Positions 40,339-48,466 of a stretch of DNA of 48,626 nucleotides are shown here, piece by piece. Source of the DNA: Kiritimatiellia bacterium (GTDB taxonomy: Bacteria; Verrucomicrobiota; Kiritimatiellia; RFP12; UBA1067); the NCBI GenBank assembly GCA_017403825.1, contig JAFRDO010000021.1:1-48626 (forward strand), in the 5' to 3' direction. Every line of letters starts with the position of its first letter. Position 1 is the stretch's first letter. The position numbers and the translations under genes are program-made. The notes below the pieces were generated by a model. The model did no database searches. It was not told the DNA's origin and saw only the letters and a list, made by a program, of their open reading frames with translations.

Positions 40339-41682
40339 ATGAAGTTCCACATTCACACGTACGGCTGTCAGATGAACGTGCGCGACTCCGAGGCGGTGGA
40401 GGCGCTCATGCTGGCCGCCGGACACGAGCGCGCAGCCGGCGAGGCCGACGCCGATGTGGTCATCGTCAACAGCTGCACGGTGCGCCAGAAGGCTGAGGAG
40501 AAGGCTGTCGGCAAGGCCGGAAACCTGATTGCCGCGAAGAAGGTGACGGGTCTGATGGGCTGTGCCGTCAAGCGGCTGGGCGCGGACGTGTTCAAGCTGC
40601 TGCCGAAGCTCGACTTTGCCGTTGGCCCGCGCCGCTTCGGGCTGATTCCGCATCTCATCGATCGCGTCGTCAACGGCGGAGAACACGGGCTGCTTGAGGT
40701 TGGCGATGATGAGGTGCCGACAGGCATTGACGCGCATTCCGGTCTGGCGCGCGCAGGCGCGCCGTTCCAGAGCTATGTTACCGTGCTGCTCGGCTGCGAC
40801 AACCGCTGCAGCTACTGCATCGTGCCGGACGTGCGCGGCCACGAGTTCTCGCGTCCGGCGCGCGAAGTGATTGCAGAGGTGCGAAGCCTCGCCGAGCACG
40901 GCGTGACCGAGGTGTGCCTTCTCGGGCAGAGCGTACTGCGCTACGGCGTGCGCAACGCGGCATGGGACGCGGGAGAACCGAACCCCGGCGGTTTCAATGA
41001 GGCGTTCCCGCGTTTGCTCCGTTCGCTTGACGAGATTCCGGGGCTGCGGCGGATCCGCTTCACCTCGGCGCATCCGTCCGGCTGCACCGACGAGCTGGTG
41101 CGCGCGTACCTGGAGTGCCCGAAGGTCTGCCGCCACCTGCACCTGCCTGTGCAGTCCGGGAGCGACAGAATCCTTGCGGACATGGGGCGGCGTTACACGC
41201 GCGAGCAGTATCTTGCGGCGGTGCGGCGGCTGCGGGAGCTGGATCCTGAATTCGCGTTGACGACGGACGTAATCGTTGGCTATCCCGGCGAGACGGAGGA
41301 GGACTTCGAGGCAACGCGGTCGCTGATGGAAGAGGCAGGTTTTGACAATGCTTTTGTCTTCAAGTATTCGCCGCGACCCGGCACGCGTGCGGCGCGGCTC
41401 CCGGACGATGTTCCAGTGGCGGAAAAGGAGCGGCGCGACCAGGTTCTGCTGGCGGACCAGGAGCTGCGCGGGCAGCGGCGCAACGAAAGGCTGGTGGGCA
41501 CGGTGCGCGAAGTGCTTTGCGAAGGTCCGTCGAAGCGCAACCGGGCGAGGCTGTCGGGGCGCGACGGCGGCAACCGCATCGTGGTCTGGAAGGCTGCGGG
41601 GAGTCCGCCGCCGGTCGGTACGCCTGTTTTGGTCCGCGTGACGGAGGCGCACCCGCAGATACTTGTCGGCGAGGCTATTTGA
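40339..41682 (+). CDS. miaB: tRNA-2-methylthio-N6-dimethylallyladenosine synthase
   Basis: MiaB is a radical SAM methylthiotransferase that converts i6A37 to ms2i6A37 in tRNAs reading UNN codons. The 447-residue protein has an N-terminal UPF0004 domain with cluster cysteines in YGCQMN (residue 10), NSCTVR (about 46) and MGCAVK (about 75). The radical SAM motif CDNRCSYC lies at about 153-160. HLHLPVQSGSDRIL, TDVIVGYPGETEEDF and a C-terminal TRAM domain (VREVLCEGPSKRN to VRVTEAHPQIL) follow. Motifs favour MiaB over MtaB or RimO. It overlaps the convergent dapB by eight bases. Confidence 0.93.
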   Translation: MKFHIHTYGCQMNVRDSEAVEALMLAAGHERAAGEADADVVIVNSCTVRQKAEEKAVGKAGNLIAAKKVTGLMGCAVKRLGADVFKLLPKLDFAVGPRRFGLIPHLIDRVVNGGEHGLLEVGDDEVPTGIDAHSGLARAGAPFQSYVTVLLGCDNRCSYCIVPDVRGHEFSRPAREVIAEVRSLAEHGVTEVCLLGQSVLRYGVRNAAWDAGEPNPGGFNEAFPRLLRSLDEIPGLRRIRFTSAHPSGCTDELVRAYLECPKVCRHLHLPVQSGSDRILADMGRRYTREQYLAAVRRLRELDPEFALTTDVIVGYPGETEEDFEATRSLMEEAGFDNAFVFKYSPRPGTRAARLPDDVPVAEKERRDQVLLADQELRGQRRNERLVGTVREVLCEGPSKRNRARLSGRDGGNRIVVWKAAGSPPPVGTPVLVRVTEAHPQILVGEAI

Positions 41683-42400
41683 GGCCAAGTACGTCCTGCA
41701 TCGTGTAGATGCCGGGGGTGCGTCCCTTGGCCCAGAGAAGTGCCTTGAGGGCGCCGGCGGCGAACGCGGCGCGGTCCTGCGCCTTGTGCGTAAGCTCGAC
41801 GCGCTCCAGCTCGCCGGCGAACATCACGGTGTGGTCGCCTACGACCGAACCGCCGCGCAGGGCGTGGATCGCGATCTCGCCGACAGGGCGTTCGCCGATG
41901 TCGCCGCGCCTGCCGTAGAGGAATTCACCGGTTGCGCCGCGTCCGGCAGCAGCGGACTTCGCCAGCATGAGGGCGGTGCCGGACGGCGCGTCCTTCTTGT
42001 GGCGGTGGTGCATCTCCGTTATCTCGACGTCGTACTCGGGACCGAGCACGGAGGCGGCGCGGCGCACGAGCGCGAGCAGCAGGTTGACCCCCAGCGAGTA
42101 GTTGCCGCTCTGAACGACCGGTATCTTCGCGGTGGCGGCGTCAACGGCCTTTTGCTCGTCCGGCGTGAGACCGGTGGTTCCGATCACGTAGGGAAGGCCT
42201 TGTGCGGCGGCCGTGGTGATTGCCGGCGGCACGGCGGTGTGGTGAGAGAAGTCGATTACACCCTCTGTCTCCGGCGACCAGGTGCGGTCGTATCCGTCGG
42301 CGATGTCCACCTTCGAGACAACTTCCAGCCCTTCGCCGGGAGCGAGTTCGCACAGCTTTTTCCCCATGCGCCCTGCGGCGCCCAGAATGGCAATTTTCAT
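41675..42400 (-). CDS. dapB: 4-hydroxy-tetrahydrodipicolinate reductase
   Basis: DapB reduces the product of DapA in lysine and meso-diaminopimelate synthesis, so it serves peptidoglycan. The 241-residue protein has AILGAAGRMGKKL (residues 3-15), GVIDFSHHTAV, VIGTTGLTPDE, SGNYSLGVNLLLAL, the catalytic HHRHKKDAPSGTAL (about 130-143), and LRGGSVVGDHTVMFAGELERVELTHKAQDR. It lacks neighbouring lysine genes. The promoter TGGTATAAT (42429-42421, minus) and a weak AAGGAAA ribosome site precede ATG 42400. Its 3' end overlaps miaB. Confidence 0.96.
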   Translation of the reverse strand: MKIAILGAAGRMGKKLCELAPGEGLEVVSKVDIADGYDRTWSPETEGVIDFSHHTAVPPAITTAAAQGLPYVIGTTGLTPDEQKAVDAATAKIPVVQSGNYSLGVNLLLALVRRAASVLGPEYDVEITEMHHRHKKDAPSGTALMLAKSAAAGRGATGEFLYGRRGDIGERPVGEIAIHALRGGSVVGDHTVMFAGELERVELTHKAQDRAAFAAGALKALLWAKGRTPGIYTMQDVLGLK

Positions 42401-42420
42401 GACAGTTTCCTTTTGTGTCT

Positions 42421-42429
42421 ATTATACCA
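42421..42429 (-). promoter_or_regulatory. dapB promoter
   Basis: On the minus strand, extended -10 TGGTATAAT at 42429-42421 lies 20 bases before the dapB start. It is divergent from the fabF promoter 30 bases away. Confidence 0.7.
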
Positions 42430-42459
42430 CAAATAAGCCGTCCGCAAGGCGTGGATATT

Positions 42460-42468
42460 TGATATAAT
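42460..42468 (+). promoter_or_regulatory. fabF promoter
   Basis: Extended -10 TGATATAAT at 42460-42468, followed by a leader of about 45 nt with GAAGGAAGAGGAG just before ATG 42521. Confidence 0.7.
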
Positions 42469-42520
42469 ATATCAACATTTTCGTCGACGTCCATTCTGAG
42501 AAGGAAGAGGAGAACATCGC

Positions 42521-43804
42521 ATGAAGAAGGTCATGATTACGGGAATCGGCATGCTGTGCGCAAGCGGCAACGGCAAGGCCGCCGCATGGCCGGCCATCAA
42601 GGCCGGCAGGCCCGGCATTGGCAGGATCACGCAGTTCGACGCATCGAAGTGCACGAGCCAGGTCGCTGCCGAGGTTAAGGACTTTCAGTCTTACGCGATC
42701 GAGTCCGGGCTGCTGGATAGGAAGGCCGCCCGTCATATGGCGCGTTTCGCGCAGTTCGCCGTGGTCGTCGCCAAGGAGGCGTGGGCTGACGCCGGGTATA
42801 CGGACGAGAACCGTCCCGACATGAACCGCGTCGCAACGATCTTCGGCGTAGGCATCGGCGGCATGGAGGTGACAGGCGAGAGTTACAGGACGCTTTTCGA
42901 CCGCGGTCCCGACAGGCTTTCGCCGCTTGCGGTGCCTGAGCTGATACCCAACGAGGCGGCCGGCAACGTGTCGATCGCCATCGGCGCGAAGGGTCCCTGC
43001 CAGGTCGTCACTACCGCCTGCGCCAGCTCGACTGACGCAATCGGATACTCCATGGACCTCATACGCGCCGGGCGTGCCGACGTGGTGATCGCCGGCGGCT
43101 CGGAGGGCTGCATCATCGAGTTCACCGTCGGCGGCTTCATGAAGATGAAAGCCCTTTCGACACATTTCAACGACACGCCCGAGAAGGCGTGCCGTCCGTT
43201 CAACGCCGACCGCGACGGCTTCGTGATGGGCGAGGGCGCGGCCTGCCTCATTCTCGAGTCTGAGGAGCATGCGAAGGCGCGCGGCGCGAAGGTCTATGCC
43301 GAGCTGGCCGGCTACGGCGCCACCGCCGACGCCTATCACATAACGGCTCCCGACCCGTCCGGCGACGGAGCGGTGCGGGCGATAGAGATCGCGCTTGCGG
43401 ACGCCGGGGTCACGGACAGGTCAGAGGTCGACTACATCAACGCGCACGGCACCTCAACGCATCTCAACGACCAGATGGAGACCAAGGCGTTCAAGCGGGT
43501 CTTCGGCGAGGAGGGCGCGAAGAAGATCAGCATATCGTCCACCAAGTCGATGCACGGCCACGTGCTTGGCGGTGCCGGCGCCCTGGAAGCGGCGATAACC
43601 GCGCTTTCCATCAAGGAGGGGTTCGTGCCCCCGACGATCAACTACGAGAAGCCCGACCTTGACGTTGACGTCGCTGCGGGCGAGACTCCGCTCGACCTCG
43701 ACTACACTCCGAACGTCGGTCACCCGCGTGACATCAGGGTCGCGGTGTCGACCTCGCTCGGCTTCGGCGGACACAACGGCGTGCTGGTGCTGAAGAAGGC
43801 ATAG
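42521..43804 (+). CDS. fabF: Beta-ketoacyl-[acyl-carrier-protein] synthase II
   Basis: FabF condenses malonyl-ACP with growing acyl-ACP in fatty-acid elongation. The 427-residue thiolase-fold protein has VVTTACASSTDAIGYS with the nucleophile cysteine (about residue 168), NADRDGFVMGEGAACLILE, the histidine in DYINAHGTSTHLND (about 309) and the second histidine in SSTKSMHGHVLGGAGALEA (about 346). It ends STSLGFGGHNGVLVLKK, and the length is normal. The next gene, FabZ-like, starts 17 bases later, so this is a small fatty-acid operon. Confidence 0.95.
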   Translation: MKKVMITGIGMLCASGNGKAAAWPAIKAGRPGIGRITQFDASKCTSQVAAEVKDFQSYAIESGLLDRKAARHMARFAQFAVVVAKEAWADAGYTDENRPDMNRVATIFGVGIGGMEVTGESYRTLFDRGPDRLSPLAVPELIPNEAAGNVSIAIGAKGPCQVVTTACASSTDAIGYSMDLIRAGRADVVIAGGSEGCIIEFTVGGFMKMKALSTHFNDTPEKACRPFNADRDGFVMGEGAACLILESEEHAKARGAKVYAELAGYGATADAYHITAPDPSGDGAVRAIEIALADAGVTDRSEVDYINAHGTSTHLNDQMETKAFKRVFGEEGAKKISISSTKSMHGHVLGGAGALEAAITALSIKEGFVPPTINYEKPDLDVDVAAGETPLDLDYTPNVGHPRDIRVAVSTSLGFGGHNGVLVLKKA

Positions 43805-43821
43805 AAGGTTCGGAGTCCAAT

Positions 43822-44301
43822 ATGGAAATTCCGAAATTCAGTCACGAATACGGCAAGCCCGGCATGGAGTTCCTGCCGCACAGGCCGCCGTTCCTGTTTG
43901 TGGACAAACTCATCGCCGCCGATAACACGGGGTGCGTGGGCGAGTTCACCTACAGGCCGGAGGAGTTCGAATACCTGACGCCGACGTCCGGCGGGAAGGC
44001 GGCGGTTCCGGGAGTGATCCTCATAGAGTCGATGTCGCAGGTCGCCGGTGCGGGCATGGTGTCGCAAGGGTTCGTAGGCGGCAAGGACAAGGAGGCGGTG
44101 TTCGCGTTCGCGGCTGTGGACAAGGCGCGCTTCCGCCGTCCGGTGAGGCTCGGCGACACGCTTGTTACGGTTGTCCGCAACGAGAAGGTCCGCAGGCCGC
44201 TCGGCGTCTTTTCGCTGAAGGGCTATGTCAACGGCGAACTCGTGGCGGAGGCGCTCGTCAAGTGCATGCTCAGCGAGCGCGCCAAGGCTAGGGAGGCTTG
44301 A
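43822..44301 (+). CDS. FabZ-like hotdog protein (3-hydroxyacyl-ACP dehydratase family)
   Basis: The 159-residue protein has the hotdog-fold layout of FabZ: LPHRPPFLFVDKLIAAD (residues 18-34), the active-site helix PGVILIESMSQVAGAG (about 63-78, with the glutamate), AVDKARFRRPVRLGDTL, and a final ALVKCMLSE. In FabZ the catalytic histidine sits in the GHFPxxPxxPGV motif just before that helix. Here the segment reads EYLTPTSGGKAAVPGV and has no histidine. It may be an inactive or differently acting relative, or a non-dehydratase partner. It lies between fabF and hisD; GTG of hisD follows one base after its stop. Confidence 0.8.
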   Translation: MEIPKFSHEYGKPGMEFLPHRPPFLFVDKLIAADNTGCVGEFTYRPEEFEYLTPTSGGKAAVPGVILIESMSQVAGAGMVSQGFVGGKDKEAVFAFAAVDKARFRRPVRLGDTLVTVVRNEKVRRPLGVFSLKGYVNGELVAEALVKCMLSERAKAREA

Positions 44302-44302
44302 A

Positions 44303-45574
44303 GTGATTCGCATAGTCAAGGCCGGTGACCGCAGGCTTGAGGCGTTCAACGCCAGGCCTGCGTTCCCGGAGGCGGCGGAGAAGGCTGCTGCTGCGGTGCT
44401 GGCCGACGTTAAGGCGCGCGGTGACGCGGCGGTTAGGAAGTACGCGGCGGAGTTCGACGGGTTTCGCGGACGAGACCTGCGCTGTCCGCTCGACGACGCG
44501 GCGGTCGCAGGCGTTCCCGCCGCGGTGGTGCGCGCGATACGCGACGCACACAAGCGCGTCATGAAGTTCTCCCGCGAGTCGCTGCGCAAGTCGTGGAGCA
44601 TGAGGACGCCGCGCGGCGGAACGGCGGGCGAGTTCTTCTCGCCGATGGATCGCGTCGGAGTGTATGTGCCGGGCGGCACGGCGCCGCTCGCGTCGACATC
44701 GGTGATGACGGTGACGCTGGCGAAGGCCGCCGGCGTGAAGGAGATCGTCGCCTGCACTCCTGCGGGCAAGGACGGTCGGGTGAACCCTGCGCTCCTCTAT
44801 GCGCTCCGGCTCGCCGGTGCGACTGAAGTCTACCGCGTCGGCGGCATTCAGGCGATAGGCATGATGGCCTTCGGCACTAAGACTTGCCGCAAGGTGCAGA
44901 AGATCGCCGGTCCCGGCAACGCCTACGTGACGGCGGCGAAACGCCAGGTGTACGGCTACGTTGCCATCGATCAGGTGGCAGGCCCGAGCGAGATAGCGGT
45001 GCTGACCGACGGCTCGGTGGACGTCCGGTGGATCGCCGCGGACCTTCTCTCTCAGGCGGAGCACGGCTCCGGCTGGGAGAAGTCGCTTTGCGTCTGCACG
45101 TCGGCGAAGTTCGCCGAGGCGGTGCGCCGCGAAGTGCTGGAACAGACTAAGACGCTCTCCCGCCGCGCGCTCGTGGAGCGTGTGATCGACCGCGACGGCA
45201 TTCTGATCGTCGTGGCGAAGGATGTTGCCGAAGGGCTGGAGGTCGTGAACCGCTTCGCGCCCGAGCATTTCGAGATCATGACGAAGGACGCGCTGAAGGT
45301 GATGAAGGGCGTCCGTGCGGCGGGGGCGGTATTTGCCGGGGCCTGGACGCCCGAATCTGCCGGCGACTTCGTTGCGGGCCCGAGCCACGTGCTGCCCACG
45401 GGCGGCGCGGCGAACATGTTCAGCGGCCTTACGCCGGACGACTTCCGCCGCCGCCACAGCTTCGTCGCGTTCACTCGCGCTGACTTGGCCGAGACGCGGC
45501 GCACCATCGAGGCGTTCGCTGCCGTCGAGGGGCTCGACGGCCACGGCCGCGCGGCCACAATCCGCTTCGCATGA
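44303..45574 (+). CDS. hisD: Histidinol dehydrogenase
   Basis: HisD carries out the last two oxidations of histidine synthesis with NAD+ and zinc. The 423-residue protein has VGVYVPGGTAPLASTSVMTV (about residues 117-136), GGIQAIGMMAFGT, KIAGPGNAYVTAAKRQVYG, IDQVAGPSEIAVL, DLLSQAEHGSGW with the zinc-binding Gln and His (about 250), VNRFAPEHFEIM (about 315-326) and GPSHVLPTGGAA. GTG 44303 is the start, with AGGGAGG at 44290-44296 as ribosome site. No other his gene is near. The stop overlaps the acyltransferase gene (ATGA). Confidence 0.95.
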   Translation: MIRIVKAGDRRLEAFNARPAFPEAAEKAAAAVLADVKARGDAAVRKYAAEFDGFRGRDLRCPLDDAAVAGVPAAVVRAIRDAHKRVMKFSRESLRKSWSMRTPRGGTAGEFFSPMDRVGVYVPGGTAPLASTSVMTVTLAKAAGVKEIVACTPAGKDGRVNPALLYALRLAGATEVYRVGGIQAIGMMAFGTKTCRKVQKIAGPGNAYVTAAKRQVYGYVAIDQVAGPSEIAVLTDGSVDVRWIAADLLSQAEHGSGWEKSLCVCTSAKFAEAVRREVLEQTKTLSRRALVERVIDRDGILIVVAKDVAEGLEVVNRFAPEHFEIMTKDALKVMKGVRAAGAVFAGAWTPESAGDFVAGPSHVLPTGGAANMFSGLTPDDFRRRHSFVAFTRADLAETRRTIEAFAAVEGLDGHGRAATIRFA

Positions 45575-46389
45575 CGTTCGTCCAGAGGCACGCCTACGGG
45601 TTTGGCTGCGGACTCGCCGCCGTGTTCTGGCCTCTCTTCCGCCGTCGTCGACGGATATCTGTGGACAATCTCCTGCGCGGCGGCGTAGCTTCCGACGAGG
45701 CGGAGGCGCGGCGGATCGCAAAGCGCGCGTTTTGCCATTTTCTCGGTCACATGTGCGAGGCGTTGTGCGTTCCCGGAGTGGTGACGAAGGAGAACTGGCG
45801 CGACCACCTCGACTGCTCCGAGGCCGACCCGACCGCCGTGAAGGCGCTTCTCGACGACGTGGACCGTCCGGTGCTGCTCGTTTCCGGACACCACGGCTGC
45901 TGGGAGGCCGCGACGAACATAATCTCGTTCGCGAGACCGATGATTGCTGTTGCGCGGGTGATGGACAGCAAGCTGTTGCAGAACTGGATAAAGAAGCACC
46001 ACTTTCGTGGGCCGGTCACGATCGTAAACAAGAACGACGGCTTCACCAAGGGCATATTGGAACAGTGGCAGCGCGAGAATGCGGCCATGACGATCCTGAT
46101 GGACCAGTACTCGTATGGTGGGGCGAAGACGCAGTTCTTCGGACGGCCGACGCGCACCGTCACGTCGGCGGCGCGCCTTGCGATCCGATACGGTTGCCCC
46201 GTCGTCGTCGGCTCGTTCGTGCGCATCGCGCCATACCGTTACCGACTTGTCGGCGACGCGCCGCTCGTGTTCGGGAAAGACGCTGATCGAGACGCTGCGG
46301 CTCAGGCGCTCAACGACCGCTTAGAGGCGGCGATCCGCCGCTACCCCGAGCAGTACCTGTGGATGCACAGGAAATGGCGGGACGACTGA
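45571..46389 (+). CDS. Lipid A acyltransferase, LpxL/HtrB family
   Basis: The 272-residue protein belongs to the LpxL/LpxM late acyltransferases, which add secondary acyl chains to lipid A at the inner membrane. An N-terminal hydrophobic segment (GFGCGLAAVFWPLF) precedes RRRRISVDNLL. The active-site motif is VSGHHGCWEAATNI (HxxxxE type, about residues 109-122). AMTILMDQYSYGGAKTQFFGRPTRT and WMHRKWRDD at the end complete the family pattern. The specific acyl position is not inferable. With lpxI and lpxB 35 kb upstream, it shows that lipid A genes are scattered here. Confidence 0.9.
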   Translation: MTFVQRHAYGFGCGLAAVFWPLFRRRRRISVDNLLRGGVASDEAEARRIAKRAFCHFLGHMCEALCVPGVVTKENWRDHLDCSEADPTAVKALLDDVDRPVLLVSGHHGCWEAATNIISFARPMIAVARVMDSKLLQNWIKKHHFRGPVTIVNKNDGFTKGILEQWQRENAAMTILMDQYSYGGAKTQFFGRPTRTVTSAARLAIRYGCPVVVGSFVRIAPYRYRLVGDAPLVFGKDADRDAAAQALNDRLEAAIRRYPEQYLWMHRKWRDD

Positions 46390-46408
46390 AGCAGGAGGAA
46401 GTGGCAAT

Positions 46409-47800
46409 ATGAACAAGGATGTCGTTTGCATAGGCGCCGGATACATCGGCGGGCCCACGATGGCTGTCATCGCGAAGATGAACCCGGACCGCAAGATAAT
46501 GGTCGTCGACATCAACGCTTCCCGCATAGCGGCGTGGAATTCCGACGATTTCGAGTTGCCGATATACGAACCCGAGCTTGTGGACGTCGTCAGGGAGGTT
46601 AGGGGAAAGAACCTCTTTTTCTCTACTGACATCAGATCCGCGGTCAAGGAGTGCGACATCGTCTTCGTAGGCGTGAACACACCGACTAAGATGTTCGGAC
46701 GCGGGGCGGGCAGGGCGAGCGACTTGCAGTATTGGGAGGCGACTGCCCGCGAGATCAAGGAATATGCCGACGGCGACAAGATCGTCGTGGAGAAGTCCAC
46801 GCTTCCGGTGCGCACGGCGGCGGCGATGGAGGCCATTCTGAACGATCATGCCAAGCATCGCTTTACAGTGCTCTCCAACCCTGAGTTCCTTGCGGAGGGG
46901 ACGGCCGTCAAGGACCTTCTGTCGCCTGACCGCGTGCTGATAGGAGGTCCGCAAGACGAGGCGGGCATTGCGGCGATTGCGGAAGTCGTGGACATCTACG
47001 CTGCGTGGGTTCCGCGCGAGAAGATCATGACCACGAATGTATGGTCCGCCGAGCTTACGAAGTTCGCCGCCAACGCCTTCCTGGCGCAGAGGGTGAGCTC
47101 GATCAATGCCATCGCCGGGCTTTGCGAGGCGACCGGGGCCGACGTCGACGAGGTGGCGCGTGTAATGGGGGCCGACCATCGCATAGGGGCGAAGTTCCTC
47201 AAGGCGGGGCCGGGCTTTGGCGGGAGCTGCTTCAAGAAGGACGTGTTGAATCTGGTCTATCTCTGTGAGACTTTCGGCCTTCACACGGCGGCGGAATACT
47301 GGACGCAGGTGATCCGCATGAACGAGCATCAGCAGGAGAGAATCGTGTCGCGCCTTTTTAAGGCGATGTTCAACACCCTTGCCAACAAGAAGGTGGCGAT
47401 GTTTGGCTTTGCCTTCAAGGCAGACACGGGCGACACGCGTGAGACTCCGGCCGGCACCGTAGCCCGGCTCCTCAACGACGAACACGTAAGGCTCGCGATA
47501 ACGGATCCGAAGGCGATTCCCAACGCCAAACGCGACCTCGCAGACATCGCCGGAGACGGCGCGGGAATCGTATTCGAGGAAGACCCGTACGTGGCGGCAG
47601 AAGGGGCCGACGCCGTTCTCCTCATGACGGACTGGAGCCTTTACCCTGCGCTTGACTGGCGCCGCATATTCGATTCGATGCGCAAGCCAGCGCTGGTGTT
47701 TGATACGCGAAACTGCCTTGACGGAGAAGAGCTGCGCAGAATAGGCTTCAAGGTTCTGAACATAGGCAAGGACATATGCGGAGCCCCTACTTGCAGATAG
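46409..47800 (+). CDS. ugd: UDP-glucose 6-dehydrogenase, animal-type
   Basis: Ugd oxidises UDP-glucose twice to UDP-glucuronate, a precursor of uronic-acid polysaccharides. The 463-residue protein has the N-terminal NAD site CIGAGYIGGPTMAVIA (residues 7-22), LPIYEPELVDVV, GVNTPTK, SNPEFLAEGTAVKDL, KFAANAFLAQRVSSINAIA, the catalytic cysteine in GFGGSCFKKDVLNLVYLCE (about 273), and FAFKADTGDTRETPA. Segments such as GKNLFFSTDI, PDRVLIGGP and WVPREKIMTTN match human UGDH nearly word for word as I recall it. This is the long eukaryote-like branch, not the short E. coli type. Confidence 0.95.
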   Translation: MNKDVVCIGAGYIGGPTMAVIAKMNPDRKIMVVDINASRIAAWNSDDFELPIYEPELVDVVREVRGKNLFFSTDIRSAVKECDIVFVGVNTPTKMFGRGAGRASDLQYWEATAREIKEYADGDKIVVEKSTLPVRTAAAMEAILNDHAKHRFTVLSNPEFLAEGTAVKDLLSPDRVLIGGPQDEAGIAAIAEVVDIYAAWVPREKIMTTNVWSAELTKFAANAFLAQRVSSINAIAGLCEATGADVDEVARVMGADHRIGAKFLKAGPGFGGSCFKKDVLNLVYLCETFGLHTAAEYWTQVIRMNEHQQERIVSRLFKAMFNTLANKKVAMFGFAFKADTGDTRETPAGTVARLLNDEHVRLAITDPKAIPNAKRDLADIAGDGAGIVFEEDPYVAAEGADAVLLMTDWSLYPALDWRRIFDSMRKPALVFDTRNCLDGEELRRIGFKVLNIGKDICGAPTCR

Positions 47801-47831
47801 GGGTTCCTGATCGCCGTCCAGAATCGTCTGA

Positions 47832-47840
47832 TGTTATAAT
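47832..47840 (+). promoter_or_regulatory. Promoter of the ECF sigma/kinase pair
   Basis: Extended -10 TGTTATAAT at 47832-47840, 38 bases before ATG 47879. No clear -35 of the housekeeping type. Confidence 0.6.
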
Positions 47841-47878
47841 ACAGAAACCCAATGCCTCTTATATGAATCCATGTTGCC

Positions 47879-48466
47879 ATGGCTGACGTTCCGACGACAT
47901 CGACGACACTGCTGCGCGACTTGGCGCAAGACTCGCAGCACGTTCGCTGGGGCGAGTTTGTCGCGCGCTACCGGCCGATGATGGAGGCGTTCATGAGGGA
48001 GCGATTCCCCTCGCTAGATGCCGACGACGTAATTCAGGAAACGCTTGTTGCCGTCTGTAAGGTTATGCCTTCCTATCGATACGATCCGGATGTAAAGGGC
48101 CATTTCCGCAGTTATCTCACAGGCATTCTGCGCCATCGTGCGCTTCGAATGCTGAGGGAAGAGAGCCGCCGTGCGAAACTTGTTGCGGACACGCAGCGCG
48201 ATGGCAGTCCCTTGTCCGCCGAACATGACGATGAGGCTTGGCGCGCAACGGTTTTCGAGATGGCCCTGGCCAGGTTCCTAGCCGACCCCTCGGTCGCCGA
48301 CCGCACAAAGCGTATCTTTGAGCGGACCGCGATCGGCGGCGAACCGCCAGAGGCCGTGGCTGCGGCGTTCCAGATGACGCGCCATGCCGTCGACCAGGCA
48401 AAGAGCCGTGCGCTGTCGAGGTTGCGTGAACTTGTTAGGGAGCTGGAGTCAGTTGCCGGTGAGTAA
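47879..48466 (+). CDS. RNA polymerase sigma factor, ECF family
   Basis: The 195-residue protein has sigma region 2 (WGEFVARYRPMMEAFMRERFPSLDADDVIQETLVAVCKVMP, about residues 24-63; FRSYLTGILRHRALRMLREE) and region 4 (DRTKRIFERTAIGGEPPEAVAAAFQMTRHAVDQAKSRALSRLREL, about 140-185). No anti-sigma gene is adjacent. Instead the coding region of a serine/threonine kinase overlaps its end, the arrangement of kinase-linked ECF groups common in Planctomycetes and relatives, where phosphorylation may control activity. It starts at ATG 47879. Confidence 0.9.
   Translation: MADVPTTSTTLLRDLAQDSQHVRWGEFVARYRPMMEAFMRERFPSLDADDVIQETLVAVCKVMPSYRYDPDVKGHFRSYLTGILRHRALRMLREESRRAKLVADTQRDGSPLSAEHDDEAWRATVFEMALARFLADPSVADRTKRIFERTAIGGEPPEAVAAAFQMTRHAVDQAKSRALSRLRELVRELESVAGE

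Noticed and set aside
39877..41688. A 603-codon minus-strand frame opposite folB and miaB
   Set aside because: Antisense shadow of two conserved genes; composition rich in Arg, His and Ala with no family resemblance.
42401..42520. Lysine riboswitch upstream of dapB
   Set aside because: The dapB leader is only about 15 nt, far too short for an L-box.
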